A stretch of 15,420 bases of DNA from Prevotella sp. UBA6429. GTDB taxonomy: Bacteria; Bacteroidota; Bacteroidia; Bacteroidales; Bacteroidaceae. Below are positions 7,025-14,076 of the stretch, in pieces. A program made the translations under genes and the position numbers. The stretch is taken from positions 1 to 15,420 of the forward strand of contig DJOV01000015.1 of the NCBI GenBank assembly GCA_002437285.1, in the 5' to 3' direction. How positions within the stretch are numbered: the first letter of the stretch is position 1; every line of letters begins with the position of its first letter. The notes below the pieces were generated by a model, which searched no databases, was not told the origin of the DNA, and worked only from the letters and a program-made list of their open reading frames with translations.

Positions 7025-9682
7025 TTACCTCACGCGGTAAAGGGTCACGGAGCTGTTGAGTCCGGAGGGCATGGGCGCCCAGTCGGCATAGGTGGTCTTC
7101 TGGTAGTGTATGTTCACCACGTTAATCTCCTCCATCTTTCGCCAGGGATAGCCCTTCCGGTCGAGCTGAGCGATGCGGTTGGCCGGAAGGTTTGTCACTT
7201 CGATGCGTATGCGGTTGAGCCCAGGCTTGAGCAGGCCATCGAATTGCAAGATGAAGGGCGCCGCCCAGGCGCACCCGACGAGCGAATCGTTGACATAGAC
7301 GCGTGCGCTCTCACGCACGTCGCCCAGGTCAATGGCCCAATGGTTGCCCTCTTGCAGTTCTTTCTTGTTCATTCTCACTTGACATTCGTAGATGCCCGTG
7401 CCCATGAGTTGCCGTAAGGTGTCGTTTAGGTTTTCCCACGTGCGCAGATGGCTGATGGAGAGTTTTTTGTCGTAAGCGGGCACCGCATCCTTGAACGAGA
7501 GGGTCCATCCGTTGTTGAGCGTCTTGCGGTGGCTGTCCGCAGGCGTTGTCATGCGTTTCGGCAGGTTAGCCAATTGCGTCGCGAGAGAGTCAGTCCTTTG
7601 TGAGAACGTCTCCAAAATCAGCGACTCGCCAGAGCGTAGGTTGACCCGTATGGAATCGTCTTTCCGTGTGACTTGGTAGCGTTGTCCGTTCATCGGGTCA
7701 AACCAGACGGCTTCTTCGAACGGGACCGAAAGGGTCGTCGTGGCGTCGACATCTTGTCCCGAAAGGTTGGCCATGAAGTAGTGATAGCCCTGGTCGTTGG
7801 CCCTGCGTATGAGGCGCAGGCCGTGTTTCGCCTTGAGCTCCTCGGCCTTGGACGCTTGAGCCATAGCGCGGGCGTCGGTGCCCACGATGACGGTCGCCCC
7901 CTGGAGGCGCAGGCTGTCGATGTGCTGTCTGACGGCTGTCGTGAGCAGGTTGTCCTTGTTGGGCAGGATGAGCGCCTTGTATCGGGTGCCGTCGGCCGTC
8001 TGGAGCATGCCGTTGGCGTATCGCGTGCGGAGCAGGTGGCGCTCGCTGATGTAGTCGCAGTCATAGCCGAGACGGTCTATCTCGTCGATCGTCTGTGCAA
8101 ACTCGGGAGCCAGTTGACCCATAGTATGTATAGCAAACTGCATGAGGCGCTTGCCCTGGCTCTGCTTATTCCACAGGTCGCGCACGGGCACGAAGACCAG
8201 GAAGTCGTTGTCAGGGCGTCCCCATTGCAAGAAGCTCTGGCAGCGGGTGATGTAGCTCATGAGATAGGGCGCGTCGCGCCAGATGGTGTTGGTGGGACTC
8301 ATGTCGATGCTGGCGTAGAACTTCCATCCCGGCCAGGGGTCGTCCTTGGGCGAGTAGGCCGTGCCGTGGAAGAACATGTGGTTGACACCACCCGCGAACA
8401 TCAGGTCCATGTCGGGCTTCATCTGCGCGAGCGATGTGCGGAAGTGCTCAGTCAGCCAAGTGAAGGTCTCGCTCGAAGTGTAGGGCTTGCCGCAGATGTG
8501 CGCGGCCGATGACGCCCACTTGTACATGGAGAAATCAGAGTCGTTCTTGCGTGTGAAGCCAGGGTCTGTGCGCAGCCCCTTGATGCCGAAGTCGGAGAGG
8601 CCGAAGCCCTCGATCTCGGGTATGTCAACGGCCGAGTAGCAGTCAATGAGGTTGGCTGGCGAGCCATGCGCCTGGTTGCGCGTGATGGCTCCGTGGCTGT
8701 GTGCCCATGCCGTCCAGGTCTGCGTGAAGTTCTCCAGCAGCAGGTCGCTCAGCGTCTCGCGGTAGTCGGCCACCACCTTCCGGTCTCCGTCCACCAGCTT
8801 GTCAAGGTTATCCTCGAGCGAGTAGCCCCTCCGCCGCTCAAACTCCTCAAGGAGACGCGTGGTGTAGTCGGCCTCCGCCACCTCGTAGCTGTCGTTGAAG
8901 AAGGTGTGGGGGTAAGGCGTGTGCGTGCGCTCGAAGGCGTCGGCGATGTGCTGGAGGTAATTGCTGACTGCCTGCCGGTCGAAATGGTCGACCACAAGGC
9001 CCGCTCCTCCGGGGGCGGCACGCTTGACGCGCATCACGCCATATTTCTGGTAGAGGGCGATGATGCGCCAGTTGCCCGCCTTCGGCAGTTTTCCGGAAAG
9101 AGTAAGGGAGGTCAAGACGTTACCATCTTGCTTTTGATCCACCATGACAGTCTTCTTTCCCGATGGTGTCGTGAGATTGAGATGCAGCCCGTCGCAGAAA
9201 GCGTAGACGCCCACCAGCCGACAGTTGGCGGCCTTCTTGCTGGGCGGGGTGAGGTCGAAGCCTTTGAGGTGGCGTCCTTCCGTATGCTTGTCCACGATGA
9301 CCATCTGCGAGGCACTCTCCTCCATCGGTACCCAAGGACCGCCAAACGGCCAGCCCGTCCCGGTGGCCATGTCGACCTCTATGCCGTTTGCCGCGCCCTG
9401 TTGCTCGGTGTAGCGCAACATCTCCATCCACCGGTCCGACAGGTAGTCGATGTCGTTCCGCTCATTGTTTTGCACGCCATAGATGGGCGTTATCTCCACG
9501 GCGCCCGCTCCGCAGGCAGCATACTGCCGCAGGGACCATTCGAGGTTGGGCTTGTCGACGGCCGACCCAAACCACCACCAGCGCAGTCCGGGCTTGGCCT
9601 CTTGTCGGACGACGGGCCACTGTTGGGCGTGGAGCGCAAGCGGAAAAGCGCAGGCGAGTAGGAAGAAATAAGCTTTTCGCAT
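7025..9682 (-). CDS. Secreted GH106-like glycoside hydrolase (probable alpha-L-rhamnosidase)
   Basis: An 885-residue exported enzyme. I chose the ATG at 9682 over upstream in-frame ATGs because it opens a clear signal peptide (MRKAYFFLLACAFPLALHA, cleavage after about residue 19); upstream residues look like non-coding sequence. The N-terminal region has RWWWFGSAVD (34-43) and AVEITPIYG (61-69). The segments PHTFFNDSYEV (258-268), RNQAHGSPANL (335-345), DIPEIEGFG (353-361) and SSETFTW (403-409) resemble GH106 catalytic-domain segments and supply candidate acidic catalytic residues. The last 150 residues look like a beta-sandwich carbohydrate-binding fold (GTGIYECQV, then ARVYVND). GH106 enzymes remove L-rhamnose from plant pectins. 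No SusC/SusD or sensor gene is adjacent in this window. The family call is from memory of its motifs; the exact substrate is unknown. Confidence 0.8.
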   Translation of the reverse strand: MRKAYFFLLACAFPLALHAQQWPVVRQEAKPGLRWWWFGSAVDKPNLEWSLRQYAACGAGAVEITPIYGVQNNERNDIDYLSDRWMEMLRYTEQQGAANGIEVDMATGTGWPFGGPWVPMEESASQMVIVDKHTEGRHLKGFDLTPPSKKAANCRLVGVYAFCDGLHLNLTTPSGKKTVMVDQKQDGNVLTSLTLSGKLPKAGNWRIIALYQKYGVMRVKRAAPGGAGLVVDHFDRQAVSNYLQHIADAFERTHTPYPHTFFNDSYEVAEADYTTRLLEEFERRRGYSLEDNLDKLVDGDRKVVADYRETLSDLLLENFTQTWTAWAHSHGAITRNQAHGSPANLIDCYSAVDIPEIEGFGLSDFGIKGLRTDPGFTRKNDSDFSMYKWASSAAHICGKPYTSSETFTWLTEHFRTSLAQMKPDMDLMFAGGVNHMFFHGTAYSPKDDPWPGWKFYASIDMSPTNTIWRDAPYLMSYITRCQSFLQWGRPDNDFLVFVPVRDLWNKQSQGKRLMQFAIHTMGQLAPEFAQTIDEIDRLGYDCDYISERHLLRTRYANGMLQTADGTRYKALILPNKDNLLTTAVRQHIDSLRLQGATVIVGTDARAMAQASKAEELKAKHGLRLIRRANDQGYHYFMANLSGQDVDATTTLSVPFEEAVWFDPMNGQRYQVTRKDDSIRVNLRSGESLILETFSQRTDSLATQLANLPKRMTTPADSHRKTLNNGWTLSFKDAVPAYDKKLSISHLRTWENLNDTLRQLMGTGIYECQVRMNKKELQEGNHWAIDLGDVRESARVYVNDSLVGCAWAAPFILQFDGLLKPGLNRIRIEVTNLPANRIAQLDRKGYPWRKMEEINVVNIHYQKTTYADWAPMPSGLNSSVTLYRVR

Positions 9683-9779
9683 GATAGAAAGTGATGTTTT
9701 AGTAGATGAAAAGAGGTAGGATGGACGTTTGCGAATAAGTCCGAGAGTGCCAGGCGGGCGCCGGTCGCTGCCCCATGGC

Positions 9780-10250
9780 TCACTCGTGATGGTAAGGCTC
9801 GCCCTTGATGATGGTGCAAGCCCGATAGATTTGCTCGGTGAAGACAAGACGCACCATTTGGTGGCTGAATGTCATTCGCGAGAGCGACACCATCTCGTTG
9901 GCGCGCTTGTAGACAGCCTCTGAGAAACCATAGGGGCCGCCGATGATGAAGACCAGGCGCCGCGCGGTGTTCTGTTTCTTCTGCAGCCACGCGGCAAACT
10001 CCACGCTTCGGTGCTCCGTGCCGTGCTCGTCGAGGAGCACCACGGTGTCGGAGGGTTGCAGCTGCTTGAGCAGCAGCTCGCCCTCCTGCGTCTGCTGCTG
10101 CTGCTCGGATAGGTTCTTGGTGTTGCGCAGCTCGGGTATCACCTTGATCTCGAAGGGCATGTAGTGGCCGATGCGCTCCGCATAGTCGTTGATGCCTGCG
10201 AGGAAATGCTTGTCCTGGGTCTTGCCCACGAGCAGGAGGAGGGTCTTCAT
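9780..10250 (-). CDS. rlmH: 23S rRNA (pseudouridine1915-N3)-methyltransferase
   Basis: A 156-residue SPOUT-class methyltransferase that modifies pseudouridine 1915 in helix 69 of 23S rRNA using S-adenosylmethionine. The length matches the family (E. coli 155). The SAM-knot segment FIIGGPYGFS is at 101-110, and the C-terminal LSRMTFSHQMVRLVFTEQIY (123-142) is a family hallmark. The ATG at 10250 overlaps the stop of the upstream DUF4491 gene by 4 nt (ATGA), so the two are translationally coupled. The glycosidase gene starts 97 nt downstream and may be read through from here. Confidence 0.96.
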   Translation of the reverse strand: MKTLLLLVGKTQDKHFLAGINDYAERIGHYMPFEIKVIPELRNTKNLSEQQQQTQEGELLLKQLQPSDTVVLLDEHGTEHRSVEFAAWLQKKQNTARRLVFIIGGPYGFSEAVYKRANEMVSLSRMTFSHQMVRLVFTEQIYRACTIIKGEPYHHE

Positions 10251-10609
10251 GGGCGCTTGTCGTAGAGGGTCTTGCCTTTGCGGACGGGGCAGAGCGTCTC
10301 GTCCTGGTCGATCTTTTGGTATTCGTTCTTGCGCTTGGGGTTCATGGGGAACCAGCCTTTCTCCACGCGCTTCTTCTGCGAGAACAGCTCGCCGATGGAC
10401 CAAAGCAAGCTGGCGCCGAGCACGCCGATGAGCGCCGAGGCGACGGTCTGCTCGATGAGGAGCGAGGCGATGACGCAGGCCACGCCCACCACGAGGAAGA
10501 CGACCCAGGGGCGCGTGCCGTAGTAATACTCGGCCTTGATGACCAGCGGGTGGCAGAATCCTATGATGAGAAACGTGCAGACGGCGATGATGAGACCTGT
10601 GAAATACAT
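10247..10609 (-). CDS. DUF4491 family membrane protein
   Basis: A 120-residue protein of unknown function. The N-terminal two thirds are hydrophobic, with probable membrane segments at about residues 4-24, 34-51 and 54-71. A basic tail with the segment RVEKGWFPMNPKR (81-93) follows, which I associate with DUF4491 proteins of Bacteroidales. It is the first gene of the minus-strand unit and overlaps rlmH by 4 nt. It follows a promoter at 10667-10698 by about 55 nt. No enzymatic motif is visible; the tail is likely cytoplasmic. Function unknown. Confidence 0.85.
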   Translation of the reverse strand: MYFTGLIIAVCTFLIIGFCHPLVIKAEYYYGTRPWVVFLVVGVACVIASLLIEQTVASALIGVLGASLLWSIGELFSQKKRVEKGWFPMNPKRKNEYQKIDQDETLCPVRKGKTLYDKRP

Positions 10610-10666
10610 AAGTGGTAAAGTGGATTAAATGGATGTGATGTGTTCTGTTGGCGTTGTTATGATATG

Positions 10667-10698
10667 CAAATTTATTAAATAAACCTGTGGTGTGCAAA
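10667..10698 (-). promoter_or_regulatory. Promoter of the DUF4491-rlmH unit
   Basis: On the minus strand, TTTG (10698-10695) and TAAATTTG (10674-10667) are exactly 20 nt apart, a full match to the Bacteroidetes promoter consensus. Transcription would begin near 10660, about 50 nt before the ATG at 10609. Confidence 0.8.
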
Positions 10699-10747
10699 AT
10701 TACAAAAAAAAATATGGATGGATAAGTGCTAATCAGATTTTTTATGG

Positions 10748-10755
10748 TAACTTTG
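10748..10755 (+). promoter_or_regulatory. -7 element upstream of the phosphohexomutase gene
   Basis: TAACTTTG matches TAnnTTTG. No good TTTG lies about 20 nt upstream, so the -33 element is weak or absent. The start would be near 10762, giving a leader of about 33 nt with an AT-rich segment directly before the ATG at 10795, as is common in Bacteroidales. Confidence 0.55.
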
Positions 10756-10794
10756 CGATGAAATAAGGACCAAAATTATTTTTTATATATTGTT

Positions 10795-12540
10795 ATGGAA
10801 AACAATGCAGAATTGATAGCCCAGTGTGAGGCCAAGGCCAAGGAGTGGCTTTCGCCCTCGTTTGACGAGCAGACGCGCCAGGAGGTGCAAGCCATGCTCG
10901 ACAACCCCGACAAGACAGGCCTCATCGAGGCTTTCTACAAGAGCCTGGAGTTTGGCACGGGTGGTCTGCGCGGCATCATGGGTGCCGGCACCAACCGCAT
11001 GAATGTCTACAACGTGGGCATGGCCACACAGGGCTTCGCCAACTACCTGAAGAAGTGCTACAAGGACCGCAAAGAGATCAGCGCAGTGGTGTGCCACGAC
11101 TGCCGCAACAACAGCCGCCTCTACGCCGAGACGGTGGCCAACATCTTCTCGGCCAACGGCATCAAGGCTTACATCTTTGACGACCTGCGCCCCACGCCCG
11201 AGTGCTCCTACGCCATCCGCTACCTCAAGGCGCAGGCTGGCGTGAACATCACGGCCAGCCACAATCCCCGCGAATACAATGGCTACAAGGCCTACTGGGA
11301 GGATGGCGCGCAGGTGCTTGCGCCGCATGACACGGGCATCATCGACGAGGTGAACAAGGTGACAATCGATGACGTGAAGTTCACCCCCAACAAGGAGCTC
11401 ATACAGGTCATCGGCGAGGACATCGACGAGCCTTACCTCCGCCAAATCCGCACCATCAGCATCGACCCCGATGTCATACGCCGACAGCACGACCTGAAGA
11501 TTGTCTACACACCGCTCCACGGCGCCGGACGCGTCATCATACCGCGCTCGCTGGCTTACTGGGGATTTGACAATGTCCACTGCGTGCCTGAGCAGATGAT
11601 CAAGGACGGCAACTTCCCCACCGTGGACCGGCCCAACCCCGAGTTTGCCGAGGCGCTGACACTCGGCCTTCGTGACGCCAAGGCGCTCGACGCCGACATC
11701 CTGATGGCCTCAGATCCCGACGCCGACCGCGTGGGCATGGCCTGCAAGAACGACAAGGGCGAGTGGGTGCTCATCAACGGCAACCAGACATGCATGATCT
11801 TCCTGTGGTACATCATCGCCAACCGCAAGGCCACGGGCAAGCTCAAGCCTTCCGACTTCATCGTGAAGACCATCGTCACCACCGAGCTCATCAAGAAGAT
11901 CGCTGACAAGCAAGGCGTGGAGATGCGCGACTGCTATACGGGCTTCAAGTGGATCGCACGCGAGATTCGCCTCTCTGAGGGCAAGCAGCAGTATATCGGC
12001 GGTGGCGAGGAGAGCTACGGCTTCCTGGCCGAGGACTTCGTGCGCGACAAGGATGCCGTCTCGGCTTGCTCCCTGCTCGCTGAGATTTGCGCCTACGCCA
12101 AGGACAAGGGCAAGACGCTCTACGACATCCTCATGGACATCTACAAGGAGTATGGCTTCTCCAAGGAGTTCACCATCAACGTGGAGCGCCCGGGCAAGAC
12201 GGGAGCCGAGGAAATCCAGGCCATGATGACAAACTTCCGCGCCAACCCGCCGAAGGAACTGGGCGGATCACGCGTGGTGCTTTGGAAGGACTACAAGAGC
12301 CTGCAAGCCACCGACGCCGAGGGCAATACGACCAAGCTCGACATGCCGGAGACCAGCAACGTGCTGCAATGGTTCTGCGACGATGACACCAAGGTCAGCG
12401 TGCGTCCCTCAGGCACAGAGCCCAAGATCAAGTTCTATATTGAGGTGAAGGGCACCATGACCGATGCCGCCCAGTATGAGGAGCTCGACCACAAGGGCAC
12501 CGACAAGATTGAGGCCATCAAGAAGAGCCTCGGCCTCTAA
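10795..12540 (+). CDS. Alpha-D-phosphohexomutase (phosphoglucomutase type)
   Basis: A 581-residue enzyme that interconverts glucose 1-phosphate and glucose 6-phosphate, or closely related sugar phosphates. The phosphoserine loop ITASHNPREYNGYK (152-165, Ser155) is followed by the magnesium-binding SDPDADRVG (306-314). The sugar-recognition loop GGGEESYG (402-409) and phosphate-binding RPSGTEPK (537-544) complete the four-domain family. The early segment LEFGTGGLRGIMGAGTNRMN (51-70) and total length match the PgcA/phosphopentomutase-2-like group rather than the 450-residue GlmM/ManB group. It is monocistronic: its own -7 element lies upstream and a strong hairpin 33 nt after its stop. Glucose or pentose phosphate preference cannot be read from sequence. 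Confidence 0.93.
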   Translation: MENNAELIAQCEAKAKEWLSPSFDEQTRQEVQAMLDNPDKTGLIEAFYKSLEFGTGGLRGIMGAGTNRMNVYNVGMATQGFANYLKKCYKDRKEISAVVCHDCRNNSRLYAETVANIFSANGIKAYIFDDLRPTPECSYAIRYLKAQAGVNITASHNPREYNGYKAYWEDGAQVLAPHDTGIIDEVNKVTIDDVKFTPNKELIQVIGEDIDEPYLRQIRTISIDPDVIRRQHDLKIVYTPLHGAGRVIIPRSLAYWGFDNVHCVPEQMIKDGNFPTVDRPNPEFAEALTLGLRDAKALDADILMASDPDADRVGMACKNDKGEWVLINGNQTCMIFLWYIIANRKATGKLKPSDFIVKTIVTTELIKKIADKQGVEMRDCYTGFKWIAREIRLSEGKQQYIGGGEESYGFLAEDFVRDKDAVSACSLLAEICAYAKDKGKTLYDILMDIYKEYGFSKEFTINVERPGKTGAEEIQAMMTNFRANPPKELGGSRVVLWKDYKSLQATDAEGNTTKLDMPETSNVLQWFCDDDTKVSVRPSGTEPKIKFYIEVKGTMTDAAQYEELDHKGTDKIEAIKKSLGL

Positions 12541-12572
12541 GCCTTCTTGCGCATAGCGCATCCATCACATCA

Positions 12573-12616
12573 CAAGAAGCCATCTTCCACGTGTGGGAGG
12601 ATGGCTTCTTGCGTTT
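12573..12616 (+). terminator. Intrinsic terminator of the phosphohexomutase gene
   Basis: CAAGAAGCCATCTTCC (12573-12588) pairs with GGAGGATGGCTTCTTG (12596-12611) in a 16-bp stem with one G-U pair and a 7-nt loop, followed by CGTTTT. It begins 33 nt after the stop codon. Confidence 0.85.
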
Positions 12617-12683
12617 TGCAGATTTGCAGATGGGGAAGAAACATTTTTCTGCAATTAAATGGCCTGGTGAAGGTGATTTTTCG

Positions 12684-12691
12684 TATCTTTG
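12684..12691 (+). promoter_or_regulatory. -7 element of the candidate non-coding RNA / leader
   Basis: TATCTTTG matches TAnnTTTG and is preceded by T-rich sequence. The -33 region about 20 nt upstream has no good TTTG (a TGG is closest). It would start transcription near 12698, well upstream of the methyltransferase ATG at 13027, which is why a long untranslated RNA is likely. Confidence 0.6.
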
Positions 12692-12697
12692 CAAGTG

Positions 12698-12964
12698 GAT
12701 TCCTCATGAAGGGTCTCCAAGACATCGCTGGTAAACAAAAAGCATTCGCTATTATTTCGCGTTCAGCCAAAAGCCTCGGAAACTTATTGGAAATAACGTA
12801 ACAAGAAATAATTGTGATAAGGTGTTCGGTATGGATGCCTTAATCCGTTGAGTATTAGCAATGCATCACGCATAGGCGTGGTGTGTTCTTATTTGACGGG
12901 TTGAGGTTTCCATTCCGAGGCTGCCTCATAGCTGAACGCAATAAGGCGCATCGCGCCCTTTTTG
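12698..12964 (+). ncRNA. Candidate structured non-coding RNA (class unknown)
   Basis: This stretch has no convincing ORF but contains nested complementary segments. The outer stem pairs GCGTTCAGC (12759-12767) with GCTGAACGC (12931-12939), possibly extended by TTATT/AATAA. The next pairs AGCCTCGGAA (12772-12781) with TTCCGAGGCT (12913-12922), 10 perfect pairs. A third pairs 12838-12848 with 12896-12906 (11 pairs, two G-U). The apex is a hairpin of about 12 pairs at 12860-12887 around the loop ATAG. A -7 element precedes it, and a GC hairpin with five T ends it. The shape is a long rod with an asymmetric bubble (12782-12837), which recalls 6S RNA architecture, but I cannot assign it. I saw no hallmarks of tmRNA, RNase P RNA or SRP RNA. 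It could instead be a regulatory leader of the methyltransferase gene. Confidence 0.5.
12945..12963 (+). terminator. Terminator-like hairpin at the end of the candidate RNA
   Basis: GGCGC (12945-12949) and GCGCC (12953-12957) form a GC-only 5-bp stem with an ATC loop, followed by C and five T (12959-12963). Longer imperfect pairing of ACGCA (12936-12940) with TGCGT (12963-12967) is possible and would compete with the outer stem of the upstream RNA. Confidence 0.5.
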
Positions 12965-12978
12965 CGTCTTGGCGTGAC

Positions 12979-13016
12979 TTGATAGTTGTGTGCTCGTTTC
13001 ATCATCTAACTATCAA
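12979..13016 (+). promoter_or_regulatory. Inverted repeat overlapping a possible methyltransferase promoter
   Basis: TTGATAGTT (12979-12987) and AACTATCAA (13008-13016) are perfect 9-bp inverted arms 20 nt apart, ending 10 nt before the ATG at 13027. TAGTTGTG (12983-12990) resembles the -7 consensus at all but one fixed position, with TTTG at 12961-12964 (spacing 18 nt, slightly short). The left arm would cover that -7 box and the right arm the leader, as expected for an operator, or the RNA could fold to hide the translation start. Confidence 0.45.
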
Positions 13017-13026
13017 TCAACTTGTT

Positions 13027-14076
13027 ATGCCAAGAAGAACTATTGACAAGGCCAAGGCTGCCAAGAAAGACGAGTTTTACACGCAGCTGGAAGACATCAA
13101 CAAAGAGCTCAAGCATTATCGTGACCATTTCCGTGGAAAGATTGTGCTGTGCAATTGTGATGATCCGCGTGTGAGCAATTTCTTCACTTACTTCGCTTAC
13201 AACTTTGAGTTTCTCGGTCTGAAGAAACTCATTACCACTTGTTACAAGAACCAAGACGTGGACTTGTTCAGCCAAAGCCATTGCGAGCATGCCGTTTACC
13301 TGGAGTACGAAGGCGACAAGAACGGCAATCACATACCCGATGCCGAGGAAATCGGGGTGAAACCACTTGCGGGCGATGGCGATTTCCGTAGCCGGGAGTG
13401 TGTGGAACTCTTGAAGGAAGCCGATATCGTGGTAACCAATCCGCCGTTCTCCTTGTTTCGGGAATATATCGCCCAACTGATGGAGTATGACAAGAAGTTT
13501 TTGGTGATTGGAAATCAGAATAATGCAACTTATAAAGAAATTTATCCCTTGATAAGGGATAATCGAATTTGGCTCGGGTATCACACGGGTGATATGTCTT
13601 TTAAGGTGCCTGATAATTATGAGGAAAGGGCTACTCGTTCTTGGATAGATATTAACGGGCAAAAGTGGAGAAGCTTGGGGAATATTTGCTGGTATACGAA
13701 TTTGGACATTAAAAAACGCCATGAAGACATGCCGCTTTATAAGTCATATTCTCCAAATGAATATCCCAAATACATCAACTATGATGCGATTGAAGTTTCA
13801 AAAACAGAGCTTATACCTTATGATTACGATGGTGTGATGGGGGTACCTATTACTTTTTTGGAAAAGCACAATCCTGCCCAATTTGAAATTATAGGCATTG
13901 GGAATGGAGGAGAGCTTGGGGTCGAATGTGGAGTAAGTTCTAACTTAACTCCAGAGCAATGTGCTGCTTTGTTGCGTGAAGACAAAAGTTTCAGAAGGGG
14001 CAAACTTTGCTATCGCTTGCCTAATGGAAAACTAAAAGGCTGTTTTGCAAGATTATTAATCAGAAAAATAAAATGA
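13027..14076 (+). CDS. EcoRI-family adenine-specific DNA methyltransferase
   Basis: A 349-residue predicted N6-adenine methyltransferase. The N-terminus has KKDEFYTQLEDINKELKHY (13-31), typical of the family; CNCDDPRVSNFF (42-53) follows, and the catalytic motif IV NPPF is at 138-141 after ADIVVT. The later segments GNICWYTNLD (218-227) and MGVPITFLEKHNPAQFEIIG (271-290) also resemble this family. ATG 13027 was chosen because an upstream in-frame extension to 12883 would cover the candidate RNA and terminator hairpin and has no family features. The last four bases overlap the nuclease gene (ATGA), so the two are coupled. Hand counts give about 48% GC in the first half and about 39% from 13500 on. 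The likely role is self-protection against the adjacent nuclease; the recognition sequence is unknown. Confidence 0.88.
   Translation: MPRRTIDKAKAAKKDEFYTQLEDINKELKHYRDHFRGKIVLCNCDDPRVSNFFTYFAYNFEFLGLKKLITTCYKNQDVDLFSQSHCEHAVYLEYEGDKNGNHIPDAEEIGVKPLAGDGDFRSRECVELLKEADIVVTNPPFSLFREYIAQLMEYDKKFLVIGNQNNATYKEIYPLIRDNRIWLGYHTGDMSFKVPDNYEERATRSWIDINGQKWRSLGNICWYTNLDIKKRHEDMPLYKSYSPNEYPKYINYDAIEVSKTELIPYDYDGVMGVPITFLEKHNPAQFEIIGIGNGGELGVECGVSSNLTPEQCAALLREDKSFRRGKLCYRLPNGKLKGCFARLLIRKIK

Noticed and set aside
12547..12801. Small 84-codon gene after the phosphohexomutase gene
   Set aside because: It runs through the terminator hairpin and the promoter region, and shows no recognisable protein features.
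12883..13026. N-terminal extension of the methyltransferase
   Set aside because: It overlaps the candidate RNA and its terminator hairpin, and the residues lack family similarity; homology-like sequence begins right after the ATG at 13027.
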